A program made the position numbers and the translations under genes. Of a DNA stretch of 64,000 nucleotides, positions 50,143 to 64,000 are shown in pieces. A model generated the notes under the pieces. It was not told where the DNA came from and searched no databases. It was given only the letters and a program-made list of their open reading frames with translations. Every line of letters begins with the position of its first letter. The stretch's first letter is position 1. The stretch is taken from NCBI GenBank assembly GCA_008694505.1, contig VZDJ01007749.1, positions 4,430,941 through 4,494,940 on the forward strand. Direction: 5' to 3'. The DNA is from Cyanoderma ruficeps (lineage: Eukaryota > Chordata > Aves > Passeriformes > Timaliidae).

Positions 50143-50262
50143 AGAAAGAGGAAGAGAAAGAGGAGGGAGAGAAGGAACGAAAGGAAAGAAGGAAAGATGG
50201 GGAGAAAAGCAAGAGGAAGGGTTAAGGAGAACAAAGGGAGGGAAGGAGTGGAAAGGGAATTG
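50143..50262 (+). repeat. Homopurine-rich tract
   Basis: About 120 bp almost purely A and G on the plus strand (GAAAGAGGAAGAGAAAGAGG type), with only a handful of scattered pyrimidines. The first 35 bases are uninterrupted purine. Such tracts can adopt triplex (H-DNA) structure and are prone to polymerase stalling. Confidence 0.9.
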
Positions 50263-52085
50263 TTTCCTCAACAGCACTTGTTCTGGCAAATCCCAGAGTC
50301 CCTGACTGATGCCATTGTTGAGCATTCAGCAGTCACTGAGCACTGGACTGTGTCATTTCCACTGTGCCATAAGAGCATATCCACTCACCACGGAGACAGG
50401 AAGGATGGTGTGTGACTCCTGCAGGACAGGTGTGCAGCTTTGCCAGCTGCGATGCTGTCATTACATCCCCATGTCATGTAGGATGGACAGGAAAACCCCA
50501 AATGTGTTCCTTGCACTCTCCCTTAGTCTGACCTGAGGGGAGGAAGGAGGGTTGACTCACCAGGAAATATGAGTGATGTATTTTATGAGGATGGCCTTTG
50601 CTGCTGGTGCAGCTCCTGGATTATCCACTTGCTGTTCTTTTTCTGGGTTTTGCTGAGCACACCGCTAGTGCCTGGGGTTTTTGGCTTCCCTGGGCTGGGA
50701 CAAACCAGGTCATCTCTCTGAAAGCAGCCCCTCAGGGTGTAGAGACTAGAGAGAGGACAAGCCAACTAGAAAAGAGTTATTATTGTGTGGTGAAGTATCA
50801 GATGGAGCTGGACACCAACCAGGACAACTCCTTGTCTGCGGAGTCATGGTGATAAAGGATCGTACTCCTCTGCAGAAGCAGCTCCTACCACAGGCTGCAT
50901 GTCTGGACTTCTCCTCAGGCGGCCTTTCTTCAAACCTGGGTCTGCTCAGAGTGCATCAGGTGCTGTTTTTTACACAACTTACAGGTTCATGGCAAGTGAT
51001 GTCATCTCTCTTGAAATAGGGGTCATAATAGAAGAGTACCAAAAAAATGCAGAGGAGACGAGTTAGTTGGATAATTATAGTTTCCAAACAAAGAAATACA
51101 AAGCTATGATAACTGAGAATTCGATTCAAAAAAAGACAAAGGTGGAGATTAAAAAGACCTTATAAAGGTATTTTAAATCTAAAGTTAAGGCTGAATAAAA
51201 TGTTTTGTCCCCATTTGTCCTCCCCATTTGGGAGCAGAGAAGTGTAGAATTCTCCAAACCATCAAAATTGATGTAGAAACACAAATATTAGTTGTTTTCA
51301 GCCACTTCAATGTGAAATGAATTTGTAGGTACTAACATGATGCTAACATCTATCTTGTCAGCATTCAGCAGATGCCACAAGAAAATATAATTTTTTGGTA
51401 CAGTAAGATATGGATCAAGTACAAAAAAAGAGCACAATGTGATGACACTATCTTTCCACTTCCTGGGCTTAAAGTAATCAGAAATAACCAAAACCTATTT
51501 TTTCAGTATTTCTGCTGCTAAGAAATACTCTGTCAAGACTTGCTGAGAATAACCTGAGAAACAAAATCAGGACATTCTCTATCATCCTCATCTCCTACCT
51601 TGTAAAGGCTTACTGTATATGTACCTACATCTGTCCTACCAGACATCCTGAGAGTTCTTTCATGTGCAAAGGAACTGATTTACCTGGCCAAAAGAACAAC
51701 TTGCTGCTGCTAGTGCTTGAAGTTTGTCATGAGTTGGATACTAGAGAATCCCTTTCCATTTTGTTGAATGCATGAAGATTAGGTTGACAAATGAAATTAG
51801 CATTTGCATAGACTCAGTTTCAAATATTTGCAGAAGTCCTTTATTTTTGAAGAATCCTTCAGCAACCACTATGCAGTTTCCAGCATCACCCCACCAAATT
51901 GATTGGAACCAATTGCTTCCAACAAATTTCCAGAGATTTTTCAGGAAGAAGAGGGATGAAATGCTTTGCCAAGAGCTCTCCTCAAAAAAATTAGCACCCA
52001 TGCTCATGGCCCAGGGTTCATCTGGCAAATCTTGATCAGTTTTTTCTTCTAATAGAGGACAAAAGGAGCAGCAGCAGTGTTACAG

Positions 52086-52086
52086 N
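52086..52086. other. Single ambiguous base (N)
   Basis: One N in TACAGNCTTTTCC, an unresolved base in the assembly. No gene is affected. Confidence 1.
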
Positions 52087-55000
52087 CTTTTCCATCACAT
52101 ACTGGAGGGACAAGAGAAGCTGAGATGGCCAACTCAGCTGTCTTGTCTGGAACAGAAACTCGAGGTGTTTCTGAGGAAGAAAGCTCCATTTTCAATCTGT
52201 TTTCTCGGTTTGACTAAAATCTCCAGCTGTGGCCCTTTACCTGACCAGCCAGGCTTTGTCCTGCTAGACAAGATGCAGGATGAAAAACAATGGTGCCAGC
52301 TGCCTGGGGAGCCCAACTGATAGTTCTCAAATGTCACCACAACACCCGTGGTCACATCACAGCATGGCCTCTGTCTTTTGGCAAAATGAAGCAGAGGCAG
52401 AAGAGGTTGCTAAATCACAGTGGTTGCTTTTCATTTATAAAGCTGCAGATGTTTTGAGCCAAGGGTCAGGAAGTAAATAAAGCTGTGTTTGCATTTCATA
52501 AGTCCCGAAAGGTCAGTGCTGCATCCAATTGCCTCTGGGAGTTGGTTCCCAAGGGGGAAGAGGGAAAATATTAGGAGTAGCAGTGCCCCAAACTTGAACT
52601 TTTCCAGCTGGACACCTTTCACCCATGCAGAAATGTTTGTACACTTGTTATTCTTGAGGTGAAGCTCCTGCTTCACTGCCTGGGCAAAGAGCTTTGAGCA
52701 GCAGGGCTGGGGTGCCAAGCCACTGCCCCACTGCTGTGCTTGTAGGGCTGCTTCTCTTCTAGGCATGGCTCCCCCTTCTCCATGTGGTACCCTGACTGGC
52801 ACTCCTGGCCTCCTCTATTTACCTGTGGGTTCTCCAGCTAAAAGAAATAATGCCAATAGAAAACAGAAATCTGGTTTCTGTGTCTCTCCATTTCTTCTGT
52901 GGAATAACCCAGCTCTGTGGATTCATTAGCACTGCTTTAGGTACTGAGGTGATGCTCTTAACTTTCAGCAGTGTCTCAGTGGCTGCCCCATAGGATTTAC
53001 TGTAAATAAGAAGTTGCCTAAGTACATTTTCAAAATGAAATAGACAGGAGCTACTCATTCCAGCCCTTTCTTGGCTTGGTTTCATATGCTTTTATATTTA
53101 CCCTTCAGGAACCCAAACAGTGAAACCAATGATGCTCCACCGAGCTTTTAGATTCAATCCTGTCTGCAAGACTGTTTGTCTTTCAGTAAAGGAAAAATTT
53201 GATTCAACGCCTGTAGGAGTCAGTGATTCTCTTCCCTTCAGCATTTGGGTCTGACTCTATGAGTTTTATGAAACATCAACAGCAGTGTGAGGATGATGAA
53301 TGTGAGCCAAAGAAGTACTGGAATATTCTGGGCAGAGCTAATAGAAGCTGGTAGTTTGGGCAGAGCAAGAAGGGTCTCCTTGAGCTGCCTGAGCACCATG
53401 GAAGGCCTGGCCCAGACAGACACACTGATCAAATTGTCTGGACTTTGCTCTTCCTTTGCAGGGAGAGGATATGGTGGAAAACAAAGGCTCTCCATGCAGG
53501 CTGAGAAACTGTGGCAGGGCCCAGCTGAGCCAAGACAGCTGAAGATAATTTACTACAACAGAGCTCAGACAGTAACTGTGTCAAAGAGCAGCCACTCATT
53601 GGACAAGTACAGGTAACCTACCCAGTGTGTTGGCTTCACTGGAGCTCATCATGCAAACGTAACCATGAGAAAACAGGAATGAGGAAAAAGGCTTTAGCTT
53701 TTTTTAGCTATTTACCTCTGTCTTTCTCTCTAAATACAAGAGCCAAGGCCGTCAATGCAGCCCTGAGACCCCAGTGTGGTCCTGCCTTGGGCTTGTGGGC
53801 AAGAAAGCCCTTATTGCTTCTCTGCAGCTGCTTCCTCGCACTGTGTTGGACATGACTGTCACTGCCCTCCGTTTTCTGACTTGTGCCATGGGCAGGACTG
53901 GCCTCCTCACTGCCAAATGCTCGGAGCTCTTCCATCTGCAGAGTTACCTATTCATTCATCCTGTTTACATTGCATCAGCTTGTTAAAAGAAAGGCTGGTC
54001 CAGTGTGCTTACCTTAAATGTGGATGGAAAAAATTATATCTACCCAGTGGAAACTGATTTGAATTCGGCAGATTATTTAGCGCCTTGTATGTAAATCCTT
54101 GCTTTCGATCTTTGAATAGTACAAGTGAAAATAGGAAATGTGGAAAAAAGTACTTCCTCAGAAACAGAATGGATTTTGAACTGAATTCTGGAAGAGAGAA
54201 CTTGGTAAGTTTCTTTCCCAGAGATAGATGAATTCTTAATTTAGGTGTGCAGTATAAGACCTGATCTGTAGCCTATTCAAATCAATAGGTATTTTTCTTT
54301 GGACATATAAGGGTAATATATGCAGACTACAGTTTCTGTTTCCAGCTACAGTTGTTAGCCTTTTGGGGATTTTTAGTGGATTATCTAAGTGACAGAGAAA
54401 GAGTCAAAACTTATTTCAGGTGGGATATAATCCACTTTGAGTGAGTCTTCCCAGGGATTGATCTGGTTTATTATTCTGAAATTATTCTGATTATTTCAAG
54501 TGTAAGCAAAATTAATTAAAGGCTTTCAAACCCTGCTGATACTCAGAATTGCTGCAATAATTTTGTACTTATTGATGAAGAAGCTTCCATAATTTTAGGT
54601 GGTTAAGTATATTAACATAAAATATTTGACTGTAATCTCATCCTTCTGTAATGATTTGGAAAACTGGGTGCTCTAACAGCTATTCCAGATCCATTTGCTT
54701 GCAATACAGCTAATGTCTCAATTAAACTAAGTCAGCCAAAACTCATCAACATTTATGCACACTTTGAAAATAAAAACGAAAATTACTCCAAAACCGACCC
54801 ATCAAGACTACCTTCCCAAAGACAGAATTTATCCCTGAGAGCAGGTTAGACCAGGTGTGGGCTTTTTAAACCAGTACCTTGTTTGAGAGAGAACTTGGCA
54901 ACCCCCCTGAAGTTTTTAGATAATTCAAGGCCCAACCTTCCTTTTTACGACTTACTGTACCAGGCAAACAGTACCATCCACCCCAAGCTTGAGGAAAAAA

Positions 55001-57127
55001 AGACCCCTCTGAGAATCATTTAAGCATTAAGAGTGGGACAGTATTGTTTTAAGGGTGAAAAAGATGAGTGTCATTAATCAGATTTTTAACAGAGAATGAA
55101 GTGCAGTACTGACTTCAGGCATTATCTATCTCTGATAAACCTGGGAGATGGCATCTCTTAACAACTGCCAGGCAAATTTCATCAACAGAAAATTGTCCTG
55201 CACTCTTCCTGCAAGGATCATCATCCTTTTTCTGGATGTCCAAAAGCTGAGACTCATTTTATTTCCTTGTAAAGGCAATTGAAATGTGTGTTCATATTGA
55301 CAGCTTGCACCTGAGGGACTCCAACCTCCTTCCATCCATCTTCCATTTGAAATGAAAATCTATTTGTTCATTTACCTTAGGACATGGAAGATGCCCCAGC
55401 ATTACTTTCCCTCTAAAGGAAAAGGGATGGACCCTTGTTTTGTCAGGGCTGTAAGGACTCCCCTGCTCCTTGCAGTATATTTTTCTTGGATGCATTGCAA
55501 CTGTAGATGCTACTAAGTGTCTTGCCATGGAAGTCAAAGTTTTCCATCAGAGAGCAAACAAGTTGGGAATATGGGAAAACTGAGGCAAAGAGTGTTACAT
55601 TTCTGGGGAGAGACTCGGCTGGCTACCAGCCAACAAAGCCATCATTGCAGCTGTTTAGTTTAAAAAAAAAAAAAGAGAAAGAGAGAGAAATGTAACATTT
55701 GTTGACAATCTAATGTTAAAGTCCATGATATCACCTGCCTCCAGCTGGTGATTAATCTTGTGAAAGAAACTAGTTTGGACATGAAAGAGTGGGAATCTAA
55801 CTACTGGGACAAATAATTGTGTTCAGAAAGGAACAAGGAGGAAAGAACTTAACAAGTGTTTGGTCAAACAATTTATTTTAGAACAGCCCGAACCCCCAGT
55901 TCTCTCTTTCCCTGTAAAATTTGCTACTCAATCCTTGTGATCTGATTGCACTCCTATCAGATTCAGTCTTTTTGCTTCCATGGAATTACTACAGGTTTCT
56001 TCATGAGCAGAACTGTCCATGAGCTTTATGGACTGGAGGCGAGAAAATGGCATGGAGGGAACATTAAAACACTGACAATTTAAAAGTTTCAGTGAGGATG
56101 AGCAGAGAAAGAGTTGCTGGTGTGTGTCTCAAGAATTTCAGGGAGGCTTCCTAGGGCACTTACCACTTCCAGTAACATGGGCATTTTGTCTCTCATTCTC
56201 CTTAGCTCAGCTTTCAGAAGTGTTCCTAAGAGTTCACAGAACTTGTGTATACTTGTCACTTTCCTTCCATGTTGATTTCCCTGGGGGAGGATAGGAAAAT
56301 GACAGTGCAGGTACTTCAGGGCTTTCAGGTAAGGAGTTGGGAAGTGTAAGAGGCCATGTAAAAATCTCTGTGGGTGAGATCACTGTTTAGGCAGTAAATC
56401 CGATGGCGCTTTTGTTAGAGTTGATGTCCTCTCTGATGGTCTGGAGTGTGCGAAGGAAAGCCTTCTGCAGCAGAATGGAAGCTGATTTGTAGAAGACCAG
56501 AGTTTCACCTGATATTCTGAAGTCCCTTCCAGTGTCCCTCCAGCAACTATAATGGAATGACATCCAGGGGAGAGCTGGGCCCAGCTTGTTGAGCGGGGCA
56601 GTGATGATGAACTCTGTTCTCTGGTCCATCACTGATGCCCCACTTTCTAGATTGCTAAGGCAGCCTCCAGCTGTCATTCTTGGAGGTTTCAAGACTGAGT
56701 ACACTCGTGATGTTTCCTCCAAAACTGGGGCCCTGCCTAACTCAACAGCCTCACATAGGATCTCTTCCTGCAAATAATCCAAATTTCCATTTGTCTAACT
56801 TCAAAGTCTGTTCCATCCACTGTAATAAATCTCAGCCTGCTTCATTTTCCTCTTTGCCTCTCTTCAAAACAATTGAAATGGTAGATCATTCCCTGATGAC
56901 CACTGTTGCTGGTGACGCAAATGGCACCTCACTGGATCCTGTGAGTCTTGTTCAGCCCCATCCATCATCTTAACAGGGACGAAGAGATGTTAGGCAAACT
57001 GTCTCTTAATGAAAGATAGAGCTGTAAAAAAGGAAAATATTTCATTGTTTCAACATTTTGTTCCTTTTAGGAAATGCCACATATGTAAAACAGAAAGAAA
57101 CAAAGTGGGTTTGGGGGTTTTGTTGCA

Positions 57128-57155
57128 TTTTTGTTTGTTTGTTTGTTTGTTTTTG
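57128..57155. repeat. (TTTG)n microsatellite
   Basis: Five or so uninterrupted GTTT units flanked by T runs; a tetranucleotide microsatellite likely to vary between individuals. Confidence 0.9.
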
Positions 57156-60100
57156 CTTTAACATAAAACACTTGCAATCTAGTCCAGAAATGATCTTGAG
57201 AAGAGTTAAAGAAATTTGCTTGTGCAGCAAAGGAATGAAGTAAGTGTCTCTGCCAAATGATGGGTGTTTCCAGGATACTGTGTTTCCTACCAGAAAGGGT
57301 TATTCCAAGGCATTTCTCTGGCAGCTTTTATTAATCTCCCTCTCTCTGAGCCAGAAGACAGGAAGATGTCAGACATCTGTGCTCTTGCACTGTTCCCGTT
57401 TTCCTATTCAGGACAAGGCTGTCCTCAGCCAGTGGGAGAGAACGTAAAGGAACTGGCAAAGCTCAAACATTTTGTCAAAGGGAGACACATTTGTAAAGTA
57501 AATCCTAGTGCTCTGTCTGGGTGCTCTCTTCCCGCTCCTCATAAAACAGCCGTGAAGAAAAACAGTTTCAGTCTGTTCCCAGTGGAGAGAAGATCACAAC
57601 AGCTGCCAGCTTTTCCAGTGTCTCCAGCTGGGGGTGCAGGCTGTGTCCATAAAGGGTGAAGAGACATCAAAGAAGCCACCATCTCTGAGGGCAGAGTGGC
57701 ACTGGAGCCAGCAGAGCTTTACCAGCTCTCTTGGTTCTTCCATTTCCGTGCTCTTTCTGACCATGGTCTTTTCTTTCTGGTGTCTTTCTGTCCCACTCAC
57801 CAGACAAGTCCTGCTCTTTGCCAACACCAGAAGCCCATGGGCAGAGTGGCCAAAGTGTGGGTGCAGGCCCAGCTGGAGGGAGCTGTGGGGACTCCCCACC
57901 AGGGAGGAGGAGTTGAGCCTCTCTGCCGTGCCGGTCTGCAGCTCCATCCTTCTGCCAGGTCTGCCTGGCTCAGGCCAGCCTAAAATCCTGCCTAATCCCA
58001 TCTGGAATGCTGCTGTCAAGGATTATGGGAGAATCTGGTTCAGACATCAAGGACTACAGGCCCTATAGGTGTGCCCAGGAAGGAGGAAAGCAAAGGATGG
58101 AAAAGGAGTGAAGAACAAGTGGGAAGTAAACAGAGCATTTCTGCTGTGCAGGTCCTACATCTCTCCTCTTCTCTACTCGCTTTTGCATCTCATTAAGTTA
58201 CTTAAGCAAATACGTGAATTCTCCTGGGAAGAAATGAGCAGCCAGCTGGAACTCCATGGTATCAGTCCCCATCCAGCAGGAAGTGGGGAGAAAATACATA
58301 ACATTTAGGAACCATTAATGCTGCTGTCTAGCTCATCAACCCCCATTCAGCAAGATAGGAAATGGATGGTTAATATCTTCCCTCTTGGCCCGTTCTTCCC
58401 CAGCTGTAGTGTGTCTTTAGTGTCCTAATTTCAAGCAGCCAGACCATGAACTATCTTTCACCTTTTGTAAAGGAAAAGAAAGATTGGGAACCCCTCCCTT
58501 GAAGCACAGAGAGTCCTAAAGAATGGCAAACTTCGTGGTGGTGTGAGGGAGCATCCCAGCTCTTGACATCTGTCTTCTTACTCAGGCATCTAAACATGGG
58601 TTTAAATTCTTCAATTTAGTTACACAGAGGTGAAAACTCAAGCTGTCGTGTTTGCCTGGTATTAGAGAGCTCATGGCACTGGAGTGAGAAATGTCAATGA
58701 CCTGAAACACTGCAGTGGTGACTTAAAAATCTTAGACAAGTGCCCTCTCAGCAATAAATAACTCTGCTGATCCAGGAGCAACTTGGAAATACCTGAGGGA
58801 GGAGAAAGAGCAGGACAAGAGGGAGGCTTGTCCTGGACATACCAACCAGAGGAGGTGGGTGCACAGCAAAGGAGACTGTCCAGCATTGCTCAATTTGCTG
58901 CTCAAATCCAGACCTGGGGAGGCAGCTCAGAGAGCAGTTCACAGCTCCAGGAGAGGATGTCTCCAGAGTGGTCCAAGAGTGGTTATCTCCAGAGCTGGGG
59001 CAGCAGGGAAATAAGGCTCTGACTAGTGTAAGCTGCAGCTGGAGAAGCTGCTCTTGGTGCTATTAAAGTGCCCCCTTATTATGCCTGGGCATATTTGTGT
59101 GTATGGATGTATGTATAGAAACTTGTGACAGTTCTGAAAATATCCTAGGTGGACATGTATGCTGTTCTTTCCATAAGGGCTTTACTTACCTCTAGCTGTT
59201 CAGAGGAAAAGCATGATCCAGCATGCAGATCTCTGTCTTTCTGGGAAGGACGTTCTTGCTTGAAGCAGTTTTATGTGCAAGGGCTGGTGTTTTCCAGTGA
59301 CTGCTATAACACAGCTGCTTTTCAGGGTCAGGGTCTGCTGACCTTTGTGATTTGTTGCATAGCAATGAACAGTGCTGCATACAGAAAACAGCACAGATAA
59401 TACTCTGCTGTATGGCAACATCATTTAGGAATATTTTCATAACTCTATTGCTTTAGATATTTAAAGTTATGAAGAATCAACCTAGACCTGCTAGTTTATT
59501 TAACTGTGCTGCACTCATTTGAAGTTCAGCTTTTTTTTCCTTTCAAAGGCATAGGAACAAAGATAAACATCTGTCCATCATAGCAATATTATGGTAAGTC
59601 CTTAAAATAATTATATTGCAAGCAAAAATAGATTCCTAGAGAAAATCAAAATGCTTTATTTTAAATTAAATGGATACAGCTCAGTATGAATTTTAAAATA
59701 ATTAATCATGTCTTCTTCAGTGCCCTCTCTCTCCCAGTTCTTCAAAACACAGATATCACTCATTGCAGAGTGGAAACTTGGACAGCATTTCTTGTGATTC
59801 CATGCTCATCTCATCCCTAAAAGGTGCAGTGGAATCTCACAGCCCCTTCATATACTGCTGATTCCAAAAAAGTCTATGTGATACACACCGTTCACTTGGA
59901 AAACAGCTTGTCTTTTTCCTGCCACGATCATAGCTATCTCAAATAGATGCAAAGCTGCTCAATTATGGCTGTGTGGTCACAGTGTAGTGGAATAACTGTG
60001 GCCCATGAATAGGAAAAGCTTTTTCAGATAACAAAGCAATATTTGAGTTCTAATTGTTTTATTCCCTCAGCAACAGACCTGGGTACAGCCTTTTGTAGTC

Positions 60101-63100
60101 TCGAGCCCCAGTGGGGAAGGATTCTCCTTTATGGTTTTAATTTTACTAAATGTGAGTAAAACTCAACAACACTTATTTGATGTGCCTCTATTGCCTGTAG
60201 TTTGGTCTGTGTGAAAAAAAAAAAGGAAACATTTATGCTGAATCATGGGTTAGTCCCCAAATATGCACGTGTTTATATTCCTATCATCTGCAAATAGCAA
60301 CTGTGAGCCAAAGTACCTCTGTAAAGCCCTCCTCCAGCACAGAGGAGCACAGCTGTGGCACACACCAACAGCAAAGCTGGGCTCTTCCCTAGAATCCACA
60401 AAAAACAGGAAGGGTGGCACTGAAACTGCTGGTCATACCGAGTCATAAAACCAGGCTTTCACATCAGACCTTCACATCTTCACCCTGGGGAATTTACCAG
60501 CTGAGGGAAAGGTACCACAGCCATATGTGTATTGCATCAAGAGGAAATGTTGTATCCTGTGTTTGTTCAAGAGTTCCTAAACATTCTTGCCTATACTGTG
60601 TGTACATAACTCTTTGCTAGAGTAATGCACTATGCATAATATTTTCCATACATTCATCTCAATCTCTTGAGCTCTGTAACAGTTCTTCAAAGTCCAGCTG
60701 CAAGCCCTGGAGCCTGTGAGGCAAACTGATGTTCTTAGCTCAGTGCTAAAGCTCTGCAGATGCGTGCTGGGCATGGGTTAGTGGGATGTATGTATCCCTT
60801 CCTTCAAGGCCCCCAGGTGTGTGTGAGCCTTCAGGCAGGTCACAGACACAAAGTCCCCAGAGGACACAGGATGTCTCAGACCATCCTGCCTGCTCTGCAG
60901 GGGGGCAATCACCTCATTGGCCAAACCCCATGGCACAGCAGGGGCAGAGCCTGGAACACACCGAGATCTTTGGCTGCCTTTCCTGGCTGTGCCAAGCCGT
61001 AGGTGTTGGGGCAGCACAGGGCGAGGTGCAGCCAGGAATGCGTGGAGGAGGCTCCCAGGGAACAGAACTGGTTCCTTTGTGCTCTGGGAGGACGTACAAG
61101 CTCAGGCAGATGTAGGTGCAGTACACAGACTGCCCTAAATCACAGTGACTAGCTACAGGTGTCTTTACAGAGCCCTATGTTCTTGTTCCCTGAACAGGAG
61201 CTGGCACAGAGAATATTAACCAGTTACTGCTTAATTCTGCCTTTATGTGTGTTTTTGTGGGATAGCGGGAAGGGAGAAAATGACTGGATAACCCAGCTCA
61301 GAAGTCACTGAGAGATGGGAAAACCAGCTTCTTTCTGACCTGTTTTACCACTGAAGGAAGGCAAAAGGGCTGGTGCAAGATAAGCATCCAGAGGCCTTTT
61401 TTCAGGCCTCAGTTCCCTCTACCAGCCCAGACAGGGCAGATGTGTGCCATGCCTGTGACAGCCACCTGCTTCAACAGAGACAATTCTCAGCACATAATTG
61501 AGTGTTATGTTTTTGTTTGTGTCTTCTGTGGCTCTTTTTTTGTAAAATATTAGCCAGATTTATTCTCTGTCATGCTCGCATGAGCACAAAGTCAATCTGT
61601 TGACTGTATAATTACTCTGCATTTATCCATTTATTTCTGTATTTTACATAAGTCTAAGATTCAACTCACTGGTGAGGAAATGCTGTCAGATACTGACTTC
61701 CACTGCAAGGGTGCTGACGGTCCTTCTGATGCAGGATGGGATGAACAGTGACAGTTTAGACAACTCATCTTTGAAATACAGGGAAGGCTGTCTTGCCTAA
61801 CCAGTCCAAAACGTGACAGGGAGTAATAATTTTAAAAATGAATCTTATAATAAAGGAAGAATGGAAGGAGGGTACTTGAGGATTGTAGTTGTTCTTTGAT
61901 TAAATTGTTACGATTTTTTTCTGGTTTTTTTTTATAACCATATTAATTATGTCTTCAAGCATTCAAGTGATTACAATGACCAGTATCGACCATGCAAGTA
62001 TTCTGCCCTCTCCACAGAAGGAGGTATTTCTGCAATAAAGGATTTTGTTTCAGTAAGTGTTTTGGATTTGGTTTTTTTGCCTGTTACTGTGGTTTCGATT
62101 GAGGAAGAGGTTCTTCTTCAATTCAGTACATGTGAACTAGGACCTCAACTCCATGGGAGCAGGGTGTGTAAAATAGCAAAGGACAGCTCTACCTGTGCTT
62201 GAGAGGGTCACCAGCACTGTATTGGTCTCCTATTCCTCCCACTGGATCCCACACAGCGGGGCTGTCCCATCACTCCCACAAAAAGCCCCCTCCCCACAGT
62301 GGTCGGCAGCCCTGGGCCCAGGGGTGCAGCAGCCACAGCCCAGCTGAGCCACCCCTGCTGCTCATGGGGCACAGTGAGCACATTCAGGACAACTAATTTT
62401 CCATGAAACCTGATAATAACCTTCAAGTTCACAGAGTTGCTGGAAGGCCATGAACTTTGACAGCTGTGGTATTTCTTTCCCTAAGCACCTCTAGCCAGTG
62501 TGTCAGTGGGAGATGTCACACAGTTAGGACAGCTCCATGCTCTTCGCTAAGTGTCTGTCTTCACTTTATTTCAGACTAAATACATTCTGCAGTGGATATG
62601 TGCCCTTCCTAAGTGGAAGATCCTGTTCATTTTAATGGCTCCACTCCCTTGAAAAAGGACAAGACAAAGGTTGGCTGCATCAACTGTTTGCCCTAACCTA
62701 GCCTGTTTCTGTGTCCTTAAGCACTGTAATGATTTTCTTTGGAAGCAGGAAGTATAAATTTAAATGAAGAACATAGCTTAAGGAGAAGAAATATCTTTTA
62801 ACACCCAACACTGGAGTTTTACTTGAAGAATGTACACTGAGAGAGACAGAGTGGAACGATCTTTTTGTTCTCTTTGTACAGCACCTAAGGCAACACTGCC
62901 AAGAGCCACAGAGAAAGCTCCTCAGCAACATCAAGTAACTACAGCAGTACTCGTGCCCAGGGTCTGTGAAAGCAACTTTTCTCTTTCCTTGCTTCCATTT
63001 TTGTCTCTGGATTAGACTAGCAACCTGTATCATTTGTGTTTTCCATTTAGGCTAAGCTCAAACACTTGGTTTCCACTTGATTGGAAACAAGTGTGCTGAA

Positions 63101-64000
63101 AGCTGTCTGTTCTTTCTTCACTACACAATGTGGACTGCTGCCTGGCTCTGGTCTGGAAACAATTATTTCCCTCATGTACCCAATGGTTCTGAACAGTCAA
63201 AGATTTATCTGTAGACTTTCTTTTCCTCTTTGCACTTTTATTAGCCCCTTCTTTTATAAATGAAATTTGTCATTGTATATAATGCCCACAGAACAGCTCT
63301 AGCTCTGTTACTTGACAAAACTGCTATCCCGTTTTAAGGCCAGGTCTCCCTTGAGGGAGTTTTGTATCTGTAAATGTGCCATAGCAAATTCACCACTCCT
63401 TTGTCCTATTCTGATAGGATGAATTTTTGATAGTGTTTGAATTTGTGGGACTTTAAGAAAGGGTGGAACTTTAGGCAAACATTGTGGTTACAGTGGTGTA
63501 AATATTCTTCTCTCACCCCAAAGAATGGTGAAAACTTCCACACACAGATGTGCAGTAATGCTTCCAAGTATTTGCAGATGCTACCAGCATAGCACAGTGC
63601 AGCTGTTTAAAAACAGAACATACCTGTTTATCTGCCTGTGTGCCTAGATTTATTCTATCTTTCAAATGGTCCTACTTTTCGACATGTGCACGCAGACACG
63701 AGAGAAGGCGAGCAACAGACGACAGAATCTGCAGATATTTGCACACAGGGGTAAGCTTATGCCATGAATAGTGCCACTTTAGTGAGCAGGGTCACTTCTC
63801 TCACAGAGATTGATCTCATACTTTATTTCACGGAGACTAGTTCCCAACTAAGCACAGACTGTAAGGAAATGAAGTGGAGTGGAAAGAGTCTATAAATTTC
63901 TTTTCCTGCACTGAATTCAAAATAGCATTTTTCTTACTGGAAAAACAAACATAAGCTCGTTTTGGGTGTCTCTGTCTGCCTGCCTGTGGGATTGGTAGTC

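Larger units (their letters stand above)
50263..64000. other. Intergenic stretch, no gene recognised
   Basis: No coding exon, CR1, RNA gene or CpG island recognised to the right end. Open frames on both strands are short, overlap one another and lack recognisable domains. Some AT-rich patches with homeodomain-type words occur near 54430-54780. I see nothing else that I can support. Confidence 0.45.

Noticed and set aside
57634..58068. 144-codon plus-strand open frame overlapping a 141-codon minus-strand frame
   Set aside because: The two frames mirror one another, contain no recognisable domain, lack convincing splice or promoter context and look like chance frames in a moderately GC-rich patch.

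Overview
This window is vertebrate nuclear DNA, most likely from a bird. Six fragments resemble the 3' end of CR1-type LINEs, the dominant interspersed repeat of bird genomes. Genes are split by short GT-AG introns, there are two CpG islands, and no bacterial-style operons. The species cannot be named from the sequence alone.

One protein-coding gene can be read with confidence: presenilin-2 (PSEN2), the catalytic subunit of gamma-secretase, on the minus strand. Ten coding exons run from 35592 down to 24320. They splice in frame into 1,377 nt, or 458 residues plus stop. Both catalytic aspartates (YD and GLGD) and the PALP motif are intact. The 5' UTR continues through a roughly 5 kb intron to a CpG-island promoter at about 40.5-41.0 kb.

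Layout: 1-9.3 kb has no recognisable exon, and its plus strand is A/C-rich, as expected for an intron of a leftward gene. 9.56-10.65 kb is a CpG island with an inverted pair of CCAAT boxes, probably a bidirectional promoter. From vertebrate synteny (ITPKB - PSEN2 - COQ8A - CDC42BPA) I infer that its leftward gene is COQ8A, but no COQ8A coding exon is visible. 10.65-20.7 kb is intergenic with five CR1 pieces. About 20.9-24.3 kb holds the PSEN2 3' UTR and flank. 24.3-40.8 kb is PSEN2. 40.98-41.33 kb is a CR1 abutting the PSEN2 CpG island. 41.3-64 kb has no recognisable gene and is probably part of the wide gap towards ITPKB.

I found no new gene system. The points most worth checking are the two bidirectional-looking promoters, a possible alternative PSEN2 first exon near 36.7 kb, outward-facing CTCF-like motifs on either side of PSEN2, and the divergent presenilin loop. 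Coordinates of the PSEN2 exons were derived base by base. Edges of repeats, CpG islands and UTRs are approximate.
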